DNA of 64,000 nt from Candidatus Iainarchaeum sp. (GTDB taxonomy: Archaea; Iainarchaeota; Iainarchaeia; Iainarchaeales; JAAZKV01): positions 36,650 through 100,649 of the forward strand of contig JAQVNZ010000001.1 of the NCBI GenBank assembly GCA_028702895.1, read 5' to 3'. Both the position numbers and the translations under genes were made by a program. Positions within the stretch are counted from its first letter, which is position 1. Each line of letters starts with the position of its first letter. Below the pieces are notes generated by a model. It was not told where the DNA came from. It saw nothing but the letters and a program-made list of their open reading frames with translations, and made no database searches. This document shows positions 34,355-41,571 of the stretch, piece by piece.

Positions 34355-34453
34355 TATACTATTTTATTATTTTTATTAAAAAGAAATAGCTTTTTTTCGT
34401 TGATTGACGTTATTATTATGGATTGTTTATTTTTCGAATTTTTATTAATTTTT

Positions 34454-36370
34454 TCAAGGCTTACATTTTGTAAAGTTAGGTTGTTTTAAAGGTTGATTTT
34501 CAAGCGGGGAATATGAAAAAGCCCATGAACATTTAATTACTTTTGATACATTCCATTTGTTAATATCTTGATTAAACTGCGAGTCAGAAAACATTTGTTC
34601 CATGTTTGTTACGTTGATTGTATTCCAATCATTAATTGGGTGATTAAATTTCGAATGCCAAAACATAAATTTCATTGTTGTTACATTGCGTGTGTTCCAG
34701 TTTTCGATTGGTTGGTTGAAGTCTGAATATGAAAACATGTTTTCCATTGTTGTTACGTTGCTTGTGTTCCAATTGCTAATGTCTTGATTGAATTTAGAAT
34801 GGTCAAACATTGAAGCCATATTTGTTACGTTGCTTGTGTTCCAATCGCTAATATGTCCGTTGAATTGTGATTCATGAAACATTGCGTACATATTTGTTAC
34901 TTTGCTTGTGTCCCAATTGTTTATATTTTGATTAAATTTTGAACCGTAAAACATTCCAAACATGTTTGTTACGTTGCGTGTATCCCAGTTATTTAGAGGG
35001 TAATTGTATGGTGAATATATGAACATATATTGCATATTTGTTACGTTGATTGTATTCCAATCATTAATTGGGTGATTAAATTTTGCTGCCCAAAACATGT
35101 TCTGCATATTTGTTACGCTGCTTGTATTCCAGTTATTTATTGGCTGGTTGAAATCTGAATATACAAACATTGCGAACATGTTTGTTACTTTGCTTGTGTT
35201 CCAATTACTAATATCTTGATTGAATTTAGAACTATTAAACATTTCACTCATCGTGGTTACGTTGCTTGTGTTCCAATTGCTAATATCTTGATTAAATGTA
35301 GCGCCACCAAACATTGAAGCCATATTTGTTACGTTGCTTGTGTTCCAATTGCTTATGTTTCCGTTGAATTGAGAATTACTAAACATCCCATTCATATTTG
35401 TTACATTGCCCGTATTCCAATTATTAATATTTTGATTAAATCGTGAATTAGCAAACATTTTTTCCATATTGGTAATATTCTTTGAGGCATCATCAAAAAA
35501 ATCTGGACAAGAAACTTGTGTTAGAGTAGTGTTTGCAAACATGCTTCGTGCTGACGTTAATCCCGTAACCGAATTACTAACTGGTGTGTGAATATCTTTT
35601 AACATTTCCCCACTATTTTCAAAGGAGATTCTACTTGCTTTTCCTTTTAAAGAAATATTATAATCTCCTGGAGTGGGATAGGTTTTTATTTGTGTATCTC
35701 CAGGGGGTAAATTCACCCAACCCTGTCCTAATCCCCAGTCAACTTCCATTCCTTGAGCGCCATAAATAATAAATTGAAATTGTTCATTATTTTTTGTAGT
35801 TTTTATTTGGAATGTAAATGGGGGTGTTGGTTTATCGGGGTCTATTAGGGGTTTTCCACATTTTCCTAGATAATTCGTATCTGTTCCTGCTTTTATAGCA
35901 TAGCAACGATTATCATAAGTATTTCCGTCCAAACCACAAACCGGGATAGTGCCCGCGTTTAAACAATCGTCTTCTTCTGGTATTTCTGGATCGTCTGGCT
36001 CTGGTTCGCCAGTATAATTATTATTTAATATTATTTGCGAATTTTTAAAATTAGTAAATTTTCCTATTTTTTCTACTATTTTTTTTAAGTCAAAATAGTT
36101 ATTATCTATTGTTGGGGGAATAGTTTGAACAAAAAATTTTGGTATTTCATTTTCTTCAACAAAAATATTTTGGATTATAACATTCTCGTTTTTTTGGTTT
36201 GATTGAACTAATAATTCACTTCGTATTAGCGTATATGCGTTTGTAACATTATATGTATTTAAAAAAAAGGATGATAAAATTATTGTAAATGTTATAATAA
36301 CTAAAAGTATTATTAAACTTTCAAACGAAACTTGCCCTTTATTAAATATTTTTTTTTTCAATATAATCAA
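34454..36370 (-). CDS. pilin-anchored Kazal/BspA (DUF285) repeat surface protein
   Basis: 638 residues. N-terminus has a class III signal FNKGQVSFESLIILLV and hydrophobic helix, so it should be processed and assembled like a pilin. Residues 136-171 form a Kazal-like module (Cys136, Cys145, Cys156, Cys171; PVCGLDGNTYDNRC). A beta region follows, then thirteen 24-residue BspA/DUF285 repeats of type NWNTSNVTNMASMF from about 315 to the end. BspA-type repeats mediate binding in bacteria, so this is a likely pilus-tip or surface adhesin. TTG start overlapping the upstream pilin stop. Confidence 0.88.
   Translation of the reverse strand: MIILKKKIFNKGQVSFESLIILLVIITFTIILSSFFLNTYNVTNAYTLIRSELLVQSNQKNENVIIQNIFVEENEIPKFFVQTIPPTIDNNYFDLKKIVEKIGKFTNFKNSQIILNNNYTGEPEPDDPEIPEEDDCLNAGTIPVCGLDGNTYDNRCYAIKAGTDTNYLGKCGKPLIDPDKPTPPFTFQIKTTKNNEQFQFIIYGAQGMEVDWGLGQGWVNLPPGDTQIKTYPTPGDYNISLKGKASRISFENSGEMLKDIHTPVSNSVTGLTSARSMFANTTLTQVSCPDFFDDASKNITNMEKMFANSRFNQNINNWNTGNVTNMNGMFSNSQFNGNISNWNTSNVTNMASMFGGATFNQDISNWNTSNVTTMSEMFNSSKFNQDISNWNTSKVTNMFAMFVYSDFNQPINNWNTSSVTNMQNMFWAAKFNHPINDWNTINVTNMQYMFIYSPYNYPLNNWDTRNVTNMFGMFYGSKFNQNINNWDTSKVTNMYAMFHESQFNGHISDWNTSNVTNMASMFDHSKFNQDISNWNTSNVTTMENMFSYSDFNQPIENWNTRNVTTMKFMFWHSKFNHPINDWNTINVTNMEQMFSDSQFNQDINKWNVSKVIKCSWAFSYSPLENQPLKQPNFTKCKP
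34510..35440 (-). repeat. thirteen 72-bp coding repeats (DUF285)
   Basis: Units of 24 codons, consensus (N/D)WNT-x-NVTNM-x-x-MF-x-x-S-x-FNQ-x-I-x, run from about 35425 (unit 1) to 34540 (unit 13, degenerate). Units 1,2,5,6 resemble units 8,9,11,12 respectively, showing that a block was duplicated; unit 10 is a hybrid of units 3 and 4. Confidence 0.85.
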
Positions 36371-36819
36371 CTACTTGTTATTGAAATTTTATTAGAGTCT
36401 GTTTTTTCTATAACAATTGTTTTTATTCCATAATCAATAACATTTTCTGTACAATCAAGGGTTATTCCATTTCTTACCATAAATGTTTTTTTACAAATAT
36501 TGTTTTCACAAAGATTAACATTTGTGTTATTGCCTGTTTTATTAATTTGTACTTCAAATTCAAAATTATTGGCACAGTTAATTTTTGTGTTATTTGGTAT
36601 AAAAAGAGTTATTGTTTCTTTTGATCCTGTTCCCAATAAAGATATTTTATTAGTTATTTGCGTTAATTGTTGTGTTGCTAAATTAGCTTTTGAAATATTT
36701 TCAATATCTTCTATTATTCCTTGAGTATTTTCTATGATTGGTTTTGTTACTCCAAAAATATATATTATTAGTATTAATATTATGAAAATAAATTCTATTG
36801 TTGCTTGCCCTTTTTGCAT
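36367..36819 (-). CDS. class III signal-peptide (pilin-like) protein
   Basis: 150 residues beginning MQKGQATIEFIFIILILIIYIF: K-G-Q site, T-x-E motif and helix. The mature part is beta-rich with five cysteines (NCANNF, NLCENNICKK, TLDCTEN). It sits 8 nt after the prepilin peptidase stop, with GGTGAAAGA before its ATG, and overlaps the BspA-repeat gene, so peptidase, pilin and adhesin form one unit. Confidence 0.8.
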   Translation of the reverse strand: MQKGQATIEFIFIILILIIYIFGVTKPIIENTQGIIEDIENISKANLATQQLTQITNKISLLGTGSKETITLFIPNNTKINCANNFEFEVQINKTGNNTNVNLCENNICKKTFMVRNGITLDCTENVIDYGIKTIVIEKTDSNKISITSS

Positions 36820-36827
36820 TCTTTCAC

Positions 36828-37919
36828 CTATATACTTAATATTAAGTTTATTATAAAATCTCCTAAAATAACACTTAGGATATAACCTAAGAGTATTGTT
36901 GGAACAAACGGAATAGAATCTTTAATTAAAATAGTTTTTTCAATTAATCCTTGTTTTGATAATTTTTTTAATTCTTTTATTTCTTGTATTGTTAATCCGC
37001 ATGCCCTCATTGAGGATATTATTTCTTTTTCTGAATTTAGCGTATTTTCTTTTATTTGTTTTATAATTTCCTTTAAACTTAATTTTTCTTTTATAATAAC
37101 TTTTTTTCCTTTCCAAATTAGTGTTATTCCTGGTATCATTCCTTCTTTAAGATTTTTTATTAAAACTTTTTTTGACATTAAAATTTTCATTGAGGTCATT
37201 AGTTTTATTAATCCAAATAAAATAACTATGATTATTGTTAATGATAAAAGATTTTTAAAAAACATTTGATAATTTAAAAAAATTCCGATTATCATGCTTA
37301 TGCTTGTTAATATAATTTTGTTTTTATTTAAAAAATTCCAAACAAAAAGAAAAATAAAAACTAAAAATATTTCTATAACGGTGTTTTGGATAAATAAATT
37401 TATTATAATATAACTTCCTGATAAAAAAAATGCTGTGTGTATTGCAATAATCGTATTTTTCTTCATGTCAAAAAATATTTTTTTTCTTTCTGTTTTATTA
37501 TTTAATAATTTATATACTATGACAACTATCCCGTATGGCATGAATGCTATTAGTGAATATAAAAAAAGACTTATTGGAAATATGGGTAGGCTTGAATTTG
37601 TTAATAATCCAATTTTGATTAATGCGGGGGTGAACGGATTTAATGCGCCTAATGCCATGAATAATTTTACGTCTCCTCCAGCAAAAACTCCTAATTTCCA
37701 TAATATCCAACCAAAAGAAAATCCAATACATAATCCAAGAAAAGAGTAGATTATTGGATAAATATTTAATTCAATTATTGATTGTATTGCATAAATTGTT
37801 AGGCCAAGTATTGCTAATCCAAAATTTAATTTGTTTGGAACAATTCGTTCTTTTAAATCAGTGTATGTTGCGATTATTAATCCGATAATGGAAATAATTA
37901 TGGTTGTAATGAAAATCAT
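36828..37919 (-). CDS. archaeal A24-type prepilin peptidase
   Basis: Membrane aspartyl protease that removes class III signal peptides. The two catalytic aspartates are Asp21 in TYTDLKERIVPN and Asp83 in VFAGGDVKLF (GxGD-type, here AGGD). Several membrane helices follow and a soluble C-terminal domain (IPGITLIWKGKKVIIKEKLS), typical of the archaeal type II A24 C-terminal extension, precedes a last helix. 363 residues. Processes presumably all pilin-like proteins of the window; it is the only such peptidase seen here. Confidence 0.88.
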   Translation of the reverse strand: MIFITTIIISIIGLIIATYTDLKERIVPNKLNFGLAILGLTIYAIQSIIELNIYPIIYSFLGLCIGFSFGWILWKLGVFAGGDVKLFMALGALNPFTPALIKIGLLTNSSLPIFPISLFLYSLIAFMPYGIVVIVYKLLNNKTERKKIFFDMKKNTIIAIHTAFFLSGSYIIINLFIQNTVIEIFLVFIFLFVWNFLNKNKIILTSISMIIGIFLNYQMFFKNLLSLTIIIVILFGLIKLMTSMKILMSKKVLIKNLKEGMIPGITLIWKGKKVIIKEKLSLKEIIKQIKENTLNSEKEIISSMRACGLTIQEIKELKKLSKQGLIEKTILIKDSIPFVPTILLGYILSVILGDFIINLILSI

Positions 37920-38053
37920 TTTTTATCATATAAGTTAATGTTTTCATGATTTAAAAAAATATGTTATTTTCTGATAATATTTTTATTGTGTTATTTTATT
38001 TTTTGATTAATATTTTTTTGTTTTATATAAAATAATATATATTATTATTATTT

Positions 38054-38230
38054 TTATTGTAGGATATTTTCAATTAATCTTGCTCTTTCTGATAATAAGT
38101 CTGCTTGTGCAGTTAATGCTATTTGTCTTAGTGTTTCAACAACCATTGCTGCGCTTATTGCTAGCATTATTCCAAATGCAGCGGTTAGTAAATATTCAAA
38201 TGCTACTTGTGCTTTTTCTTCTTTTAACAT
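38054..38230 (-). CDS. short pilin-like protein (58 aa)
   Basis: Reads MLKEEKAQVAFEYLLTAAFG then a hydrophobic helix and an amphipathic helical tail (LTAQADLLSERARLIENILQ). The E-K-A-Q-x-x-x-E-Y motif is a variant class III cut site with Ala in place of Gly. A GGATGAAAAA stretch precedes the ATG. Very similar in plan to 39426-39563 and 62503-62682. Confidence 0.75.
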   Translation of the reverse strand: MLKEEKAQVAFEYLLTAAFGIMLAISAAMVVETLRQIALTAQADLLSERARLIENILQ

Positions 38231-38266
38231 TTTTTCATCCTTTCTAACTTTTTTTATTTAAAAAAA

Positions 38267-38548
38267 TTATGTGCAATCCCATTTTTCTCTTAAAATATAT
38301 TGGTTTTTTTCACAACATATAGTTTGAGTTGCTCCGCCTTTATTAGTGTCATTAAGATAACATCCACAATCTAAAGTGTTTGAATCTAGTGTTACACAAA
38401 GATAATTGTATGTGCTATTTGTTCCAGTATCTGTTCCTGTGCCTATTGCTTGTGAAACAAATATTATTACTACTGCTACTACAAGAATTACTGCTCCGAT
38501 GATTAGTAAGTATTCTATGGATGTTTGTCCAGATTTTTTATCATTCAT
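38267..38548 (-). CDS. pilin (class III signal peptide)
   Basis: 93 residues: KKSGQTSIEYLLIIGAVILVV is a classic archaeal type IV pilin signal (G-Q-x-S-x-E-Y-L). Small mature domain with five cysteines (YLCVTL, LDCGCYL, TICCEKN) plus a final Cys, Thr/Gly-rich. Part of a run of related short pilins. Confidence 0.85.
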   Translation of the reverse strand: MNDKKSGQTSIEYLLIIGAVILVVAVVIIFVSQAIGTGTDTGTNSTYNYLCVTLDSNTLDCGCYLNDTNKGGATQTICCEKNQYILREKWDCT

Positions 38549-38623
38549 ATTATATATAACAATATTTTTGTATTTAAAGTTTTGTTATTTTTAAAATATT
38601 GTTTTATTATTTTTTAATTATTA

Positions 38624-38902
38624 TTAGGGTGTAATATTAAAGTCCTTGCATTTGTTTGGCCAACCTGTCATATTGGTTAGTGTGCATTTATTATTTGCCC
38701 AATTCCCGCCTGTTAACATGCATTCTTTTTGACATTCTAGTATTAGTGTGGTGTCTCCAATTTTTTCATCATTTAATGAGTCGGTTCCACTACTTGTTAC
38801 GCCTACCATTGAGATTACAACAATTGCTACTACTAGTATTGCTGCGCCCATTATTAGTAAGTATTCTACAGCACCTTGTGCGTTTTCTTTTTTATAATCC
38901 AT
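38624..38902 (-). CDS. pilin (class III signal peptide)
   Basis: 92 residues: KKENAQGAVEYLLIMGAAIL signal and helix, then a small mature domain with four cysteines (LECQKECML, NKCTLT, NKCKDF). Close relative of the pilin at 38995-39252 (shared helix AAILVVA and V-T-S-G-x-T-D region), so the two are probably duplicates. Confidence 0.85.
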   Translation of the reverse strand: MDYKKENAQGAVEYLLIMGAAILVVAIVVISMVGVTSSGTDSLNDEKIGDTTLILECQKECMLTGGNWANNKCTLTNMTGWPNKCKDFNITP

Positions 38903-38944
38903 TACTAATAGTTTACTTTAGCACTATTTAAATGTTTTTTATTT

Positions 38945-38982
38945 TTAAAAAAAGTAATTGAAAAGGCGAAAGGCCTTTTCAA
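38945..38982 (-). terminator. strong hairpin terminator after pilin 38995-39252
   Basis: TTGAAAAGGC (38958-38967) and GCCTTTTCAA (38973-38982) form a perfect 10-bp stem with a 5-nt loop, the most stable inverted repeat in the window. On the minus strand it lies 12 nt after the pilin stop and is followed by TTACTTTTTTT, an intrinsic-terminator shape. Confidence 0.7.
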
Positions 38983-38994
38983 AATTTAATCTAA

Positions 38995-39252
38995 TCAGTT
39001 GTATGATGTACAATCGTAGTTGCCGCTAGGTACTATTGTTCCACTACATGTTTGATTTATTGAATTCCAATCAAATTTTTGATTCAAACAATCAACTTGG
39101 CATTTTTGTAGTGTTGGTAATTGGTCTACGTCAGTTCCGTCTGTTGCTCCTGAAGTTACACTAACTAATGCAATTATTACAACTGCTACAACAAGTATTG
39201 CTGCTCCGATGATTAGTAAGTATTCTATTGCTCCTTGTCCTGTTCTATCCAT
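38995..39252 (-). CDS. pilin, candidate major subunit
   Basis: 85 residues: GQGAIEYLLIIGAAILVVAV signal and helix, small mature domain with four cysteines (KCQVDC, QTCSG, YDCTSY). It has the strongest ribosome site in the window (GGAGGGG, 5 nt from ATG) and its own hairpin terminator, both signs of high expression, so it may be the main pilin. Its own promoter probably lies in the 173-nt gap upstream. Confidence 0.88.
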   Translation of the reverse strand: MDRTGQGAIEYLLIIGAAILVVAVVIIALVSVTSGATDGTDVDQLPTLQKCQVDCLNQKFDWNSINQTCSGTIVPSGNYDCTSYN

Positions 39253-39257
39253 TTTTT

Positions 39258-39264
39258 CCCCTCC
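39258..39264 (-). promoter_or_regulatory. strong Shine-Dalgarno of pilin 38995-39252
   Basis: GGAGGGG with a 5-nt all-A spacer to ATG; other genes in the window use weaker GGTGA-type sites. It fixes the pilin start. Confidence 0.8.
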
Positions 39265-39425
39265 GTTAATTTTAACAAAAATTCTTATTCTATTAAAGAT
39301 TTTATTATTTTTAAATCTATTCTTTGACTTTAAAATATTGTTTTTAATTTTTTTTGAATATTGTGCTATTATTTTTGCGTTTTAGCAGATATTATTTTTG
39401 TAAAAGTTTTATTGGTTAGTATCTT

Positions 39426-39563
39426 TTATTGATTAATATCTTTTATTGCTTGTGTTGCAGATTGTGCAGTTGTTTTAATATATATTGAAACCGTTGTTAC
39501 CACAAATATTGCGCCAACGATTATTAGCAAATATTCTAAACTTGTCTGAGCTTTTTCATCCAT
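39426..39563 (-). CDS. short pilin-like protein (45 aa)
   Basis: Reads MDEKAQTSLEYLLIIVGAIF then VVTTVSIYIK and a short polar tail ending KDINQ. Class III motif with Ala before Gln. The ATG overlaps the stop of the platform gene by 1 nt (TAATG), placing it directly in the motor operon. Confidence 0.78.
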   Translation of the reverse strand: MDEKAQTSLEYLLIIVGAIFVVTTVSIYIKTTAQSATQAIKDINQ

Positions 39564-40471
39564 TAAAAAACACCTAGTAACATTAAACTAATTAAATAAT
39601 TTGTTGCATAATATGTTACAAATGCTATTAGTATTAGTATTGGGATATATATAATACTTTTTCCAAATTTACCTTCTCTTATTATAGACATCATTATTCC
39701 TGATGCGATTACTTCTATTATTAAATATGCTTGGATTAATAATAACATAAAATTAGATACGCTGGTTGTGTTATTAGCACTTCCTCCGACTAATTGTGTT
39801 ATTGTGATTTGTGAGAATAAATTCATTATAGCAGTTATTTCTCCAAATATTAATGGGGTTATTATTCCTCCTGCTGCAATCATGAACATGAATTGCATTG
39901 TAGTATTCGCTTTTCTCTCTTCTTTTAATCTATATGATTCTCTAACATCATCTGAAATATCTTCTAGTATTCCTGATAAGCTTGCACCGGTTTTTATTGA
40001 ATCAAGTAATACTGTGATTGTTCGTTTTACTAATTTAGAGTCAATTCTTTCTGCAAATCCTCGTAGGGAAGTGTCAATATTTTCTCCTTCCTCTAATCTA
40101 ATTAATGCGATTTGCATTTCGTCTGATAATCTACCATATCCTGCGATTACAACTTCTCGTAAAGCACTCTCATAAGTGTCTCCTGCTTTGAGCGTGTCGG
40201 CCATTTGTTTTAATGCATCACTAAAATTATATTCTATTGAATCAATTATTGATTCTTTTTTCATGTAAGGGTATCCTAACATTAGTATTAGTGTTGCTGA
40301 AGTAAACGCTACTGGGAGTAAAGTAATTTCTTTTAATATTAACATATTTAAAATTAATGTTATAAATGCTACAAATAGAGTTGTTGCTAGTGTTAAACTA
40401 GCCCATACTTTTGAATTATATGGTAATTTTGCAAATCTTACCCAATTATCATATTTTGTTATTATATCCAT
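39563..40471 (-). CDS. type II secretion F-domain platform protein (TadC-like)
   Basis: 302 residues, inner-membrane platform of archaeal pilus/type II secretion machines. Membrane helices near 30-65, a cytoplasmic four-helix F domain (ALKQMADTLKAGDTYESALREV; LDSIKTGASLSGILEDISDDVRE) and C-terminal helices. Partner of the larger F protein upstream (gap 5 nt) in the manner of TadB/TadC pairs. Confidence 0.87.
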   Translation of the reverse strand: MDIITKYDNWVRFAKLPYNSKVWASLTLATTLFVAFITLILNMLILKEITLLPVAFTSATLILMLGYPYMKKESIIDSIEYNFSDALKQMADTLKAGDTYESALREVVIAGYGRLSDEMQIALIRLEEGENIDTSLRGFAERIDSKLVKRTITVLLDSIKTGASLSGILEDISDDVRESYRLKEERKANTTMQFMFMIAAGGIITPLIFGEITAIMNLFSQITITQLVGGSANNTTSVSNFMLLLIQAYLIIEVIASGIMMSIIREGKFGKSIIYIPILILIAFVTYYATNYLISLMLLGVF

Positions 40472-40476
40472 TTAAA

Positions 40477-41571
40477 TCACATTTTTGGTTGTGCTGCATA
40501 AACCATGTATATCATTATTCCAAATACAATTGGCATAAAAATAATATAAATAAAAAACATTACTTCTGGTGTTAATGGAATGTTTTTGAATAAATCTTCT
40601 CCGGTTGTGGCGATTGGAGAATTTCTAATTGATCCTAGTATCATTACTGCTACTGGTAAAACTATTCCTACAAAAATAAATATTACTGAAAAAAAATTCA
40701 TTTGCTGTGAAAAAATTCCTATTCGGTTTCTCATTTCGGATGAAACATCTTCTGCAATATCATTCATTGTTTCAGATAAATTTCCGCCTATTCGCATAGC
40801 TCTTAAAATATGGTTAATTGTTTTTCGTAGTGGCATACTCTGCGTTCTTAGCGCAGTGTGTTTTAATGCTGTTGTAGTATCTGCACCTTCTTCAATTTCA
40901 TTTATGGTTCTAGAAAATTCTTCGCTTAAAACACCATAATCATTAATTGCAATTGCTTGTATTGTTTTATATAATCCAATTCCTGCTTTTAATTCTGTTG
41001 CCATGTGTCTTAGTGCAAATGGTAGTTCAGTAGATATTTTTGCACCCCTGTTTTTTGCAAGGTTTTTTGGAATTGTTAAAATAAATATTGTTGAAATTAC
41101 CCACATGATAAATCCAAGTAAGATGGGGAGGGTGGCTGCAAACAAAAGATCTTGTAATAATATTCCTATAAAAAAAACTATTATTATTGTTGTTAGTGCA
41201 ATTATAAATCCTGCTGCACTTGCTAATGCTAAATATTGATTTGGAGAATATCTTAAATTTGCAGAGTATAAATAGTATCCTATTTCATTACTTAATGGAA
41301 AATTTTGTAAAAAGTTTTTTATAGGATTTAATATTTTTTTTAATTTTAAATAAATGTTTCCAAGTGTTTTTGTTAAATTTGATCCAAATTGGTCTAAATC
41401 TTCTTCACTATTTAAATCAATTTTAGAATAAGAATTATCTAGGATTATTCCTCTTAATTCTTTTAAACTAGTATTCGCGTCTTCTACTTCTATTCCTTCG
41501 TCTCTATATTTTTTTTTCATTGTTTCAACGATTTTACTTACTTCTTCTTCGTTTATAGAACTATTTTTCAT
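40477..41571 (-). CDS. type II secretion F-domain platform protein (TadB-like)
   Basis: 364 residues with a Glu/Lys-rich cytoplasmic N-terminus (1-85), two central helices (about 120-175), the F domain (LPFALRHMATELKAGIGLYK; HILRAMRIGGNLSETMNDIAED) and C-terminal helices. The start overlaps the ATPase stop by 1 nt. Together with 39563-40471 it would form the platform on which the ATPase acts. Confidence 0.87.
   Translation of the reverse strand: MKNSSINEEEVSKIVETMKKKYRDEGIEVEDANTSLKELRGIILDNSYSKIDLNSEEDLDQFGSNLTKTLGNIYLKLKKILNPIKNFLQNFPLSNEIGYYLYSANLRYSPNQYLALASAAGFIIALTTIIIVFFIGILLQDLLFAATLPILLGFIMWVISTIFILTIPKNLAKNRGAKISTELPFALRHMATELKAGIGLYKTIQAIAINDYGVLSEEFSRTINEIEEGADTTTALKHTALRTQSMPLRKTINHILRAMRIGGNLSETMNDIAEDVSSEMRNRIGIFSQQMNFFSVIFIFVGIVLPVAVMILGSIRNSPIATTGEDLFKNIPLTPEVMFFIYIIFMPIVFGIMIYMVYAAQPKM

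Noticed and set aside
34510..35440. Regular 72-bp repeats, which might be read as a CRISPR-like array.
   Set aside because: They stay in one open reading frame, code for DUF285 units, and lack unique spacers between constant repeats.
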